Positions 1 to 6,897 of a DNA stretch of 64,000 bases are shown here, piece after piece. Every line of letters starts with the position of its first letter. The stretch's first letter is position 1. The stretch spans positions 143,078 to 207,077 of the forward strand of contig DFGT01000015.1 of the NCBI GenBank assembly GCA_002371265.1, given 5' to 3'. A program made the position numbers and the translations under genes. The notes under the pieces are model-generated. The model was not told the origin of the DNA. It did no database searches and saw only the letters and a list, made by a program, of their open reading frames with translations. This DNA comes from Bacteroidales bacterium UBA3743. GTDB taxonomy: Bacteria; Bacteroidota; Bacteroidia; Bacteroidales; Paludibacteraceae.

Positions 1-159
1 GTCGAAGAAAAACTGCTTCAAAAGGTGCGGCAATTCACTGTCGTCCTCGGAAAACGACATCGGACGCTGCGAATAAACATTTTCAGAATTATCAGAGTGA
101 GATCCAATGTGGTGAATCACCATGTCTGAAATACTTGAGTTGATAACGTCAAAAAGCAT
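1..159 (-). CDS. Nucleoid-associated protein, N-terminal fragment (cut by window edge)
   Basis: A reading frame opens with ATG at 159 and runs leftward off the window without a stop, giving the first 53 residues. The segment reads MLFDVINSSISDMVIHHIG and goes on to a patch rich in serine and acidic residues, ending in LLKQFFFD. This matches the start of the 37-kDa nucleoid-associated protein family (NdpA/YejK-like; typically an N-terminal strand carrying an I-x-H-x-I-G motif followed by an LLxxYFL motif). Members bind DNA or associate with the nucleoid; the role is poorly known. Only a fragment is visible, so the family call rests on the N-terminus alone. Confidence 0.55.
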   Translation of the reverse strand, partial: MLFDVINSSISDMVIHHIGSHSDNSENVYSQRPMSFSEDDSELPHLLKQFFFD

Positions 160-372
160 ACCTATTTCTATTTACAAACCAATGTGCCTACATTGCCGAT
201 TCAAAGCAAAAATTAGTACATTAACTGCAAAATTAACAAAAAAACATGTCATAACTGACTTTTTGGGCACTTTCTGACCACAAAATAAAGATTTAATACT
301 TTTTAACAAAAAGTTATACTCAAATTCAACTCAAAACCAATACTTTTGTTTTTTGTAAAATCTAAGCTATAT

Positions 373-1017
373 ATGAGAAGAATTATATACATATTGGCAA
401 ATGTAATACTCTCCGCAATAATATTCGCTTCTTGTAGTGGAGTTGACGAAGAGAATACCGTCAATGGTTTTGAATACGTAGACCTTGGTTTACCAAGCGG
501 CACCAAATGGGCGACCTGTAATATTGGAGCAAAATCTCCAGAGTCGGCAGGATCATATTTTGCCTGGGGAGAAATATCAGAAAGCAATTATACGGAAGCC
601 GAGTGTGAGACTTGCAATCTGTCTGTTGCTGATTTGACCAAACATGAAATCATCAAAAGCTTAAGACTTACGGCAGACTATGATGCCGCAACTTATAATA
701 TGGGTATAGGTTGGCAAACACCGACCAAACAACAATACGAAGAATTGAAGACCAATTGCACGTGGATATGGCAGGACAAGCCATCAGGATATAAGATTGT
801 CGCTAAAAACGGCAAATCCATATTCCTTCCGACCACAGGATATATGTCAGACGGAAGAAATCTTAACTATGCTAACCAGGGATTCTACTGGACTTCCGAA
901 GTTGAGTCTGGATCATCTAAAAATGCTATCGGACTTGGCTTTTCATCCAATGAGTATAATATAAAATCATACTATCGTGATGGTGGCAGATGCATTCGTG
1001 CCGTCACCTCAAAATAA
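373..1017 (+). CDS. Fib_succ_major (FISUMP) domain lipoprotein
   Basis: A start at 373 is preferred over the in-frame ATG at 346, because it gives a clean lipoprotein signal: MRRIIYIL, a hydrophobic stretch, then the lipobox FASC. The mature part, about 190 residues, begins with a YVDLGLPSGTKWATCNIGA motif and ends with GGRCIRAV. These are the hallmarks of the Fibrobacter succinogenes major paralogous domain common in Bacteroidetes surface lipoproteins. The fold is related to C-type-lectin or FGE-like domains; ligands are unknown. The gene stands alone, flanked by long intergenic sequence on both sides. It is probably tethered to the outer membrane. Confidence 0.8.
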   Translation: MRRIIYILANVILSAIIFASCSGVDEENTVNGFEYVDLGLPSGTKWATCNIGAKSPESAGSYFAWGEISESNYTEAECETCNLSVADLTKHEIIKSLRLTADYDAATYNMGIGWQTPTKQQYEELKTNCTWIWQDKPSGYKIVAKNGKSIFLPTTGYMSDGRNLNYANQGFYWTSEVESGSSKNAIGLGFSSNEYNIKSYYRDGGRCIRAVTSK

Positions 1018-1500
1018 ATCCTTTTTTACTAAAAAACATATCTAAATCATAAAAACAACCTTAATTCTGCAACATGTATCTTTTCCATTTTTTAGAACAG
1101 GCTTGCAATAACAAAATAAACGAACATAAAGCAATCTTGTTCATCTTATAAATAAGCAAACCATACCTAGAAACAGCTTAGGGCAATCTGATTTTTCAGA
1201 TCGGCCAAACTGAAATGGAAACATGACCAACCATATACGAAATGTCAAGTCCTAAAAATAATATCAATAAAAAAATTGAGTTTTTACAAACCTAATGTCA
1301 TGCAAACCGAAGTTTACATGTGACAAAACATTTTATTTGATTTTAACAATTTATGAGAAACACAAATATTATGAAGGACAAACAAAAAAAATATCGTTTG
1401 GAATTAGGGGAAAGACCACCGTCAAACCCTATGTTAACTCAAAGATAAATTATTAAAATTCAGATAAATAACAGCGATTTAGACAGACTTAACATTTTAC

Positions 1501-1596
1501 AAATCCGTAAAAAACATTATTTTTTACGAATATTCAAATTCATTTTACGGATTTATAAAATCAATTTGTTTCATACATTGATTCGAAATATTTTTG
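1501..1596 (+). promoter_or_regulatory. Orphan Bacteroidetes-type promoter with upstream inverted repeat
   Basis: A TTTG at 1565-1568 and TATTTTTG at 1589-1596 are separated by 20 bases, matching the Bacteroidetes -33/-7 consensus (TTTG, TAnnTTTG). Just upstream is a 12-bp inverted repeat, AAATCCGTAAAA (1501-1512) and TTTTACGGATTT (1543-1554), with a third half-site TTTTTTACG near 1520. No convincing coding sequence follows before the terminator at 1970. The inverted repeat resembles an operator. Confidence 0.45.
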
Positions 1597-2013
1597 TAGA
1601 AGTAAAAGGAAACGACATCGTCCAGTCTTCATGTTAGCCCTTTTTCATACGGTGTCGTTTTCTTAAACTTTACAAATGAAAAAAAACAAACGCTAATAAA
1701 TTATAGTTGTAGCAACAACTAAATTTTATGATTAGTGGGAAAAATAAAACAGGTATTCCTGCAGACAGAAATTACCTGTTGCACCTAAATAATCTGGTGC
1801 ATTATAAGGCTGATGATTCGTCGTCATCGTAAGTCCTGACCAACGCCTTGGAACGAAATAATTAGCGAAATGTGATTGCGAAATGTGTGATGTGTAGACA
1901 TGTATGCGAAAAGCAAACAAACACAATGCGCTAATGCGAAATAGACTTAAATATTTATTTCCTTTAATAACAGACAGCCTAGACTCGACATGCGTCTAGG
2001 CTGTCTGTTTTTT
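1597..2013 (+). ncRNA. Candidate untranslated transcript between orphan promoter and terminator
   Basis: This gene-free interval sits between a good promoter match (ending 1596) and a strong intrinsic terminator (1970-2013). Within it, GAAACGACATCG (about 1609-1620) can pair with CGGTGTCGTTTTC (about 1640-1652) to make a long-looped hairpin. A 64-codon open frame on the opposite strand (1732-1926) has no coding character. The remainder of the 1018-2074 gap, from 1018 to 1500, is AT-rich and I see no gene in it. A small RNA is inference; no family was recognised. Confidence 0.25.
1970..2013 (+). terminator. Strong intrinsic terminator
   Basis: A perfect 15-bp stem (1970-1984 with 1994-2008) with a 9-base loop is followed by a run of T. 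It lies almost 1 kb beyond the nearest upstream coding sequence, so it may serve the candidate transcript starting near 1600. Confidence 0.85.
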
Positions 2014-2074
2014 GAGACAGTTTGAATTAAAGCTCAAAAAAACTAATTTAGCTGAAAACAAAAAATGAAAGAAG

Positions 2075-2836
2075 ATGGAATTGACAAACAATAATGAAAC
2101 TCGTTCAAAAAACAAAGAGTTGTTTGAAGATATAATGTCAGGATTATCTGACAAACTCATCAATAATTTTGGATTGAAAGAAACGGGTTCTAAATATACT
2201 TTCAAAGGAAAAGGAGTTAGAAAAGAAGTTGTATTCAACCATCATACCGACAAATGGTCAGGAGGACTAATCATCTCCCCCGCGTATGACATTAAATACG
2301 ATGTTTTAGAAAATTGGTTTAGCAAATTTAGTTTTAGGTCAAAATCAGATCAAAGAACAAGTTATAGCTTTGGTTTTGTAGGTGAAATGATAGGTTATAA
2401 TATAAATTATTTTTTTAGGTTAGATGAAGATAACCAATCAGCAATCAACAAATTTCACGAAGAAGTATTAAGCTGTACCGAATATGTATTTACCAATTAC
2501 GGTACCCTACCCTCGGCATACAAAAACAGGATAGAACCAATTCTAAATGAAGAATTGGAATTGCCAATTAATGGCTTCGACTGGGCAATGATTGATCTTA
2601 CACTATGCAAAATAGTAAACCCTAGTAATTACAGCAGACTAAAAGAAATTATCCTTGATAGAATAAGTTTCTTAAATAAGAGAGAAGAACCCAATGTCGC
2701 ATACTATTATGACAAAATAGATGATATTTTACGTTACTTAGAAAGTCTATCAACCACCGACTTAGAGAATCATAAAATAATAGATAGTATATATCCTTCA
2801 TGGCAGGAATGGCAAATAAGCAAGCACAAGAAATAA
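2075..2836 (+). CDS. Hypothetical cytoplasmic protein
   Basis: A 253-residue protein that I do not recognise. It has no signal peptide or membrane segment. The N-terminal half (about 20-130) looks like an alpha/beta domain with alternating strands (KYTFKGKGVRKEVVF, SYSFGFVGEMIGYNINYFF). The C-terminal half is helical and rich in Asp, Glu and Lys. The composition is that of a soluble protein. It stands alone: the terminator at 1970-2013 precedes it and a degenerate copy of the dispersed MITE-like repeat follows it. The start at 2075 follows a purine-rich GAAAGAAG stretch suitable as a ribosome-binding region. Confidence 0.65.
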   Translation: MELTNNNETRSKNKELFEDIMSGLSDKLINNFGLKETGSKYTFKGKGVRKEVVFNHHTDKWSGGLIISPAYDIKYDVLENWFSKFSFRSKSDQRTSYSFGFVGEMIGYNINYFFRLDEDNQSAINKFHEEVLSCTEYVFTNYGTLPSAYKNRIEPILNEELELPINGFDWAMIDLTLCKIVNPSNYSRLKEIILDRISFLNKREEPNVAYYYDKIDDILRYLESLSTTDLENHKIIDSIYPSWQEWQISKHKK

Positions 2837-2883
2837 GAGGCAGACAACAACTCCACGTGCTCTAGAATTAATCTTACAAGCCC

Positions 2884-3022
2884 AATGAGGGTTGTGAAGG
2901 TTTTTCCTTCCCCCTGCTAAAGACGAGCACACAGAATTTAAGAAAACCACTGAGGCTCAAAGTTTACAGAGAAAGCTACGTCTTTTTATGATAAAAAAAA
3001 TAAAACCCAATTCACGTTAATT
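2884..3022 (+). repeat. Dispersed MITE-like element, degenerate copy A
   Basis: This copy keeps the central segment of the family (GAGCACACAGAATTTAAG, then CAAAGTTTACAGAGAAAG, then a CTACGTCTTTTTATGA tail) and the right terminal motif AATTCACGTTAA near 3009-3020. The palindromic GGGCGGAACGCCC core of other copies is lost. It accounts for much of the 346-base gap between the neighbouring genes. Confidence 0.6.
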
Positions 3023-3182
3023 AGAATAGTTTTCAACGGATGTCAAAGGATTTAAATATAACAACGGTGCTACTTAATATATAGAATAATAAAAAAGACG
3101 TCGAATATATCACATACTCAACGCCTTGGAAAAAAATAATTAATGCGAAAAATTTATGTTTCTATTCCAAAATGTGAACGAT

Positions 3183-3593
3183 TTAGTTGTCTAGATACTT
3201 AACAACGTATCTTACAGCTTTTTTCTCTTCATTCACATATATTCTATATTCTCCTCTATCGTATTGATAAAGTTTAATATTAGCTTTGTCAAAACTAGGT
3301 GTTGCACACTCAAAACTACAATACTTGAAATCCTTCTTTACAACCCAATGCTTAGGTTTTTCCATGATTTCATATGTTGCATCACCTACAATTACCACAT
3401 TCTTTGTCATATTAATGACAATCGATGTGTTGTTTCCGATCCAAGGTCCCCATGCATACACATCAGAAACATTCTTAGCCCCTACTCCCGCAGAACTCTT
3501 ATACGCTCTGAAATTAATCTCCTGTGCCACCATCTCCATCGAGAAAGTGAATAATGAGAATAATATTATAAGATACGTAAAAAATCTTTTCAT
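3183..3593 (-). CDS. Small secreted hypothetical protein
   Basis: The start is set at 3593 because this gives a Sec signal peptide (MKRFFTYLIILFSLFTFS, cleavage near MVAQ-E); a longer frame from 3638 adds 15 non-signal residues. The mature region of about 112 residues is predicted to be beta-rich (SIVINMTKNVVIVGDATYEI, KLYQYDRGEYRIYVNEE). It ends VRYVVKYLDN. No family was recognised. It is monocistronic and faces away from the channel and regulator cluster. The likely location is periplasm or outer surface. Confidence 0.65.
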   Translation of the reverse strand: MKRFFTYLIILFSLFTFSMEMVAQEINFRAYKSSAGVGAKNVSDVYAWGPWIGNNTSIVINMTKNVVIVGDATYEIMEKPKHWVVKKDFKYCSFECATPSFDKANIKLYQYDRGEYRIYVNEEKKAVRYVVKYLDN

Positions 3594-3761
3594 CACAATT
3601 CCGTTCTGTAGTTTCGTTCTTTTTACAAAGATAATCATTTATTCACTAACTCAAAGCATTTGCTCAAAAAAATTCAATATTTTTTATCACTTTTTTTAAA
3701 TCCCCTGTGGCAATATGCCATTCAGCATATTTTCAAGCATTCATCTTAGCATTTCCTACCT

Positions 3762-4394
3762 TTACTCCTCTCTTTTTATTTTCGGAATGGATATGCCATA
3801 ACGCACTGCAAGTATTCTTGCTGCCACAACAAATCCAGCACATACTAAATCAGAGACCAAATGATTTGCCCCAAGTGCGTCACAAATAAAAAACATAATA
3901 CCACCAAATATACAGGCTGTCGCATATATCTCTTTCTTAAAAATCAAAGGGACCTCCGCAAGAAGCACATCTCTGATTATACCACCAGCTGCTCCACCCA
4001 ACGTTCCCATCGTAATAGGCACCCACCATGGAAAAGCATAATCCATTGCCAATGTTTTCTCTATTCCGACGACGGTATACAAAGCCAAACCGAATGTATC
4101 GAAAATGAACAAAGTCACATTCATGTGGATAAGTCGTTTGCGGAATACCACCACAAACAGCAACGCCATGATTGTCATCGTAACGTAAAGTGAATTCGTC
4201 ATCCATACAGGAGTCACCCCCAACAACAAATCTCGGATTGTTCCTCCTCCAATTGCTGTGGCAAAACCAACGACAAATGCTCCAAACAGGTCAAAACCTT
4301 TATTAGCAGCCATGCGTATTCCACTGATAGCAAATGCAAAAACACCTATTGCATCTATAATATCTATCATATTAATGACGTCCATCATAGCCAT
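3762..4394 (-). CDS. TRIC channel / YicG-like family membrane protein
   Basis: A 210-residue integral membrane protein with about seven hydrophobic segments in two similar halves, each holding a Gly-rich signature: FATAIGGGTIRDLLLG (about 44-59) and GTLGGAAGGIIRDVLL (about 129-144). These duplicated GGG-x-x-RD motifs define the UPF0126 family, now called prokaryotic TRIC channels, trimeric monovalent-cation channels of the inner membrane. Its start overlaps the end of the upstream Fur-family gene by 23 bases, so the two are co-transcribed and probably translationally coupled. A link to metal or ion balance is inferred from that neighbour. Confidence 0.88.
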   Translation of the reverse strand: MAMMDVINMIDIIDAIGVFAFAISGIRMAANKGFDLFGAFVVGFATAIGGGTIRDLLLGVTPVWMTNSLYVTMTIMALLFVVVFRKRLIHMNVTLFIFDTFGLALYTVVGIEKTLAMDYAFPWWVPITMGTLGGAAGGIIRDVLLAEVPLIFKKEIYATACIFGGIMFFICDALGANHLVSDLVCAGFVVAARILAVRYGISIPKIKREE

Positions 4395-4800
4395 ATTTCG
4401 AAATCTTTTTACTGCATTCTCCGCAAATACCCTTTATCACATAACTTGTTTCTATCACTTGAAATCCCTCAGGAACCTCCACTTTTGGCACCAACAACGA
4501 TTTACAACAATACGTGTGATGACATATATTGCATGTGATATGCACATGTTGCTCTTCCTCCGACATCGCAACACAATATTTTTGTGCCCCGCTGCCATCA
4601 TCTATTGAATGAAGAAGATGATGTTCCTCAAAAACTACCAACGTCCGGAATATTGTCGAACGGTCGATATCAGGAATCAAATTTTCTATGTCCGTAAGAG
4701 AAAACGCAAACGGCACCTCATTGAGTTTTTCCCAAATCAACACCCTTGTCGACGTTGGTCGTATTCCTGATTCTTTTAGAAATTTTTCCGATGTATCCAT
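4372..4800 (-). CDS. Fur-family metal-responsive transcription regulator
   Basis: A 142-residue protein with the Fur layout. An N-terminal winged helix contains PTSTRVLIWEKLNEV and DRSTIFRTLVVFEEH, followed by the metal-binding dimerisation domain with HVHITC (85-90). Two CxxC pairs, C90/C93 and C126/C129, form the structural zinc site. Fur, Zur or PerR specificity cannot be set from the sequence. It overlaps the CDF-like gene upstream (25 bases) and the TRIC-like gene downstream (23 bases), so a metal-responsive mini-operon is likely and autoregulation plausible. Confidence 0.9.
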   Translation of the reverse strand: MDTSEKFLKESGIRPTSTRVLIWEKLNEVPFAFSLTDIENLIPDIDRSTIFRTLVVFEEHHLLHSIDDGSGAQKYCVAMSEEEQHVHITCNICHHTYCCKSLLVPKVEVPEGFQVIETSYVIKGICGECSKKISKYGYDGRH

Positions 4801-5366
4801 GCCCTAACCATCATTTTAATAGCGAAATATATCACAAATAATGATACCGCCAAACCAATGTACGAATCTAAAACCTGACAATCGAATATTCCCATCAAAA
4901 TCATCGACACAAAAACAACCAATGGAACAATTGTCTTTTTCAACACCATGTTACAGCAAAACCCATATATAAAACTCTTAATCGCAGAAACCATAGATGT
5001 GATTATCATTGTCCATACCAATGGTTCTGAAAAATAAACAGGAGAATGTAGTCTTATGAAAAATTCATTAATAACAATGGCAGAAAAGCCCATCGCCATA
5101 ACAGAATCTACCACCAGCACTATCGCACGCCCGACCTTTGAAACTTTTGTGTCTGGGAAGATATTTTTCACGACTTCATTGCCTACAATGAATAGATTCA
5201 CAAGATAATATCCGACACATGCAGTGAGAGACATCGAATATGTCACAAATCCAGCAAAGAGATTAATAGAGACCAACACAAACTGAATGAACAAGAATGT
5301 GAAAAATCGAAAAAAATTTTCATCCTTGTCATCTCCAACCAATATAGATTTTAGTATTGTCCTCAT
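4776..5366 (-). CDS. CDF-like cation transporter-type membrane protein (short)
   Basis: A 196-residue protein with five to six hydrophobic helices. The sequences VGNEVVKNIFPD, VDSVMAMGFSAI and LDSYIGLAVSLFVIYFAIKMM recall transmembrane helices of cation diffusion facilitators. The C-terminal cytoplasmic metal-sensing domain of true CDF proteins is missing, and the classic HxxxD/DxxxD sites are not clear. It overlaps the Fur-family gene, which supports metal transport. It may be a reduced member of the cation transporter superfamily; substrate unknown. Confidence 0.6.
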   Translation of the reverse strand: MRTILKSILVGDDKDENFFRFFTFLFIQFVLVSINLFAGFVTYSMSLTACVGYYLVNLFIVGNEVVKNIFPDTKVSKVGRAIVLVVDSVMAMGFSAIVINEFFIRLHSPVYFSEPLVWTMIITSMVSAIKSFIYGFCCNMVLKKTIVPLVVFVSMILMGIFDCQVLDSYIGLAVSLFVIYFAIKMMVRAWIHRKNF

Positions 5367-5400
5367 AATCCTAAATTTTATTCAGACCAACATTTTAGAA

Positions 5401-5907
5401 TTACAATGCCACATAAGCATTTTCATCAATGTCACAAGTAAATCCTACCATACGAATTGCTGTCTGTGCACACTCAACACCCTTGTTTCCAAGAGCTCCG
5501 CCAGCACGATCGAGTGCCTGCTGCATATTATCTGTGGTAAGCAAACCAAAAATCACAGGTTTTACTCCCTCTGCATTCAAAGCCGCGATTCCGTTTGTAG
5601 TGCCTTGGCATACATAATCGAAATGAGGTGTGCCACCACGGACAACAGAACCCAATACGATGACCGCATCTACATCTTTACACTGGCAACTCTTCTTTGC
5701 CGCATACACAAGCTCAAAGCTTCCTGGAACATGGAAGACGCGGATGTCCTTGTCGAAGGCTCCATGTTTCTTTAATGTCTCAACAGCGCCGTCGCACAAT
5801 GCGAATGTCACCTCTGAATTCCAGTCGGATACAATAATATCGAATTTCATTCCTCCTGCATGAGGAACTCTGTTTGCATCGTAAGCAGATAAATTAGTAG
5901 TAGACAT
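5401..5907 (-). CDS. ribH: 6,7-dimethyl-8-ribityllumazine synthase
   Basis: The enzyme condenses 5-amino-6-ribitylamino-uracil with 3,4-dihydroxy-2-butanone 4-phosphate, the penultimate riboflavin step. The 168-residue length is normal. Motifs seen are the substrate-binding IVSDWN (25-30), VPGSFE (60-65), and GSVVRGGTPHFDYV (86-99) containing the catalytic histidine H95. It lies 34 bases upstream of the CDF-like gene and just downstream of a terminator closing the TPR gene. I see no FMN riboswitch in the 67-base gap before it. It is cytoplasmic and probably an icosahedral or pentameric assembly. Confidence 0.95.
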   Translation of the reverse strand: MSTTNLSAYDANRVPHAGGMKFDIIVSDWNSEVTFALCDGAVETLKKHGAFDKDIRVFHVPGSFELVYAAKKSCQCKDVDAVIVLGSVVRGGTPHFDYVCQGTTNGIAALNAEGVKPVIFGLLTTDNMQQALDRAGGALGNKGVECAQTAIRMVGFTCDIDENAYVAL

Positions 5908-5914
5908 ATTCTAT

Positions 5915-5953
5915 AAATTTAAAAGCCTCCTAATGTGAGACACAAAAGGAGGC
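5915..5953 (-). terminator. Intrinsic terminator after TPR gene
   Basis: On the minus strand GCCTCCT (5953-5947) pairs with AGGAGGC (5931-5925) and is followed by TTTT. It lies between the TPR gene and ribH and separates the two transcription units. Confidence 0.7.
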
Positions 5954-5974
5954 GATTATCAATGAATTCAAAAT

Positions 5975-6715
5975 TTATTTCTTCAAGCTCTGGAAATACT
6001 CAATGTATTTGTCAGCGTCACGTGCCTCATTACTCTGTGGATAATCGTCTTTCAACTTCTCCATCAACTCAGCGGCCTTTGCATTATCTCCATTATTGAA
6101 ATAAAGCATAGCAAGACGATAAGTATATAAAGGTGCAATCATATTATTCTTCGAATCAATCGCCTTCTTATAATATGACTCTGCATCCTTAATACTGTTA
6201 GACTCAAAGTAACAATCTCCAATAGCACCGTAAATTGCAGGAGACACCAAATTGTCGTCAGCGGAGAATTTCTTCAAATACTTGATAGCGTCATCGTTCT
6301 TACCAAGATTCTTATAGCAGATACCTGCGTATGCGCATGCAAGATTTCCAGCAGGAGTGCTTGAATACTTGTCTGCAACCTCCTCAAATCCTATGAAATC
6401 GTCATTTCCACTCAATGCCAACTGGAATGAATCACGCTCAAACCATGACTGAGCCTTGTAAATCGCATCATTTGCCTCAGCCTTCTTTTCATTATGGCTC
6501 TTAAGGAACCAAATTAGGCCAAGCACAACAACTATAACAGCACCCAAAACGATCAGCAATGGTTTCTTGTTATTCTCTATGAAGGCTTCTGAACTTGTCA
6601 ATACGTTTTCAACCTTCTCCATTGACTCACTGAACTCAGCAGCCTGCTGTTGCTCCTGCTGCTCTCTCTCTTTTGCCTCCAGAGCCTGAGCTCTTTCCAA
6701 TTCTTTATCTGACAT
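5975..6715 (-). CDS. TPR-repeat membrane-anchored protein (YfgM-like layout)
   Basis: A 246-residue protein. A Glu/Gln-rich cytosolic N-terminus (about 1-50) is followed by one membrane helix (PLLIVLGAVIVVVLGLIWFL). The rest is periplasmic tetratricopeptide repeats, for example ACAYAGICYKNLGKNDDAIKYLKK and SPAIYGAIGDCYFESNSIKDA. This N-in membrane-anchored TPR layout is shared with YfgM/BamD-like envelope chaperone helpers; common in Bacteroidetes and often annotated only as a TPR protein. It diverges from pheT and is closed by a terminator at 5915-5953. Confidence 0.85.
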   Translation of the reverse strand: MSDKELERAQALEAKEREQQEQQQAAEFSESMEKVENVLTSSEAFIENNKKPLLIVLGAVIVVVLGLIWFLKSHNEKKAEANDAIYKAQSWFERDSFQLALSGNDDFIGFEEVADKYSSTPAGNLACAYAGICYKNLGKNDDAIKYLKKFSADDNLVSPAIYGAIGDCYFESNSIKDAESYYKKAIDSKNNMIAPLYTYRLAMLYFNNGDNAKAAELMEKLKDDYPQSNEARDADKYIEYFQSLKK

Positions 6716-6854
6716 TTTCGTTTTTAATTACTTCAAAATTCAAAAATCTCTGCGAAAGTATAAAAAATAAGATACATTTCAAACTTATATCGGAAAAATA
6801 ACCATAAAAATATGTTTTGACTCCTTTTATAGTGGATTAAAAGAAATTTATTTA

Positions 6855-6862
6855 TAATTTTG
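6855..6862 (+). promoter_or_regulatory. Putative -7 box for the pheT-yebC-pfp block
   Basis: TAATTTTG matches TAnnTTTG, 36 bases before the pheT start. No well-spaced -33 TTTG is visible, so only the -7 element is claimed. Confidence 0.4.
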
Positions 6863-6897
6863 TGCTAGTTTTTTGATAAAATGATAACATATTTAAT

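Noticed and set aside
1732..1926. 64-codon leftward open frame in the 1018-2074 gap
   Set aside because: No signal peptide, family or start context; part of it is a short dispersed sequence (AACGCCTTGGAA) also seen near 3120.
5908..5974. FMN riboswitch upstream of ribH
   Set aside because: The gap is only 67 bases and is occupied by the terminator of the TPR gene; no RFN-type conserved core is visible.
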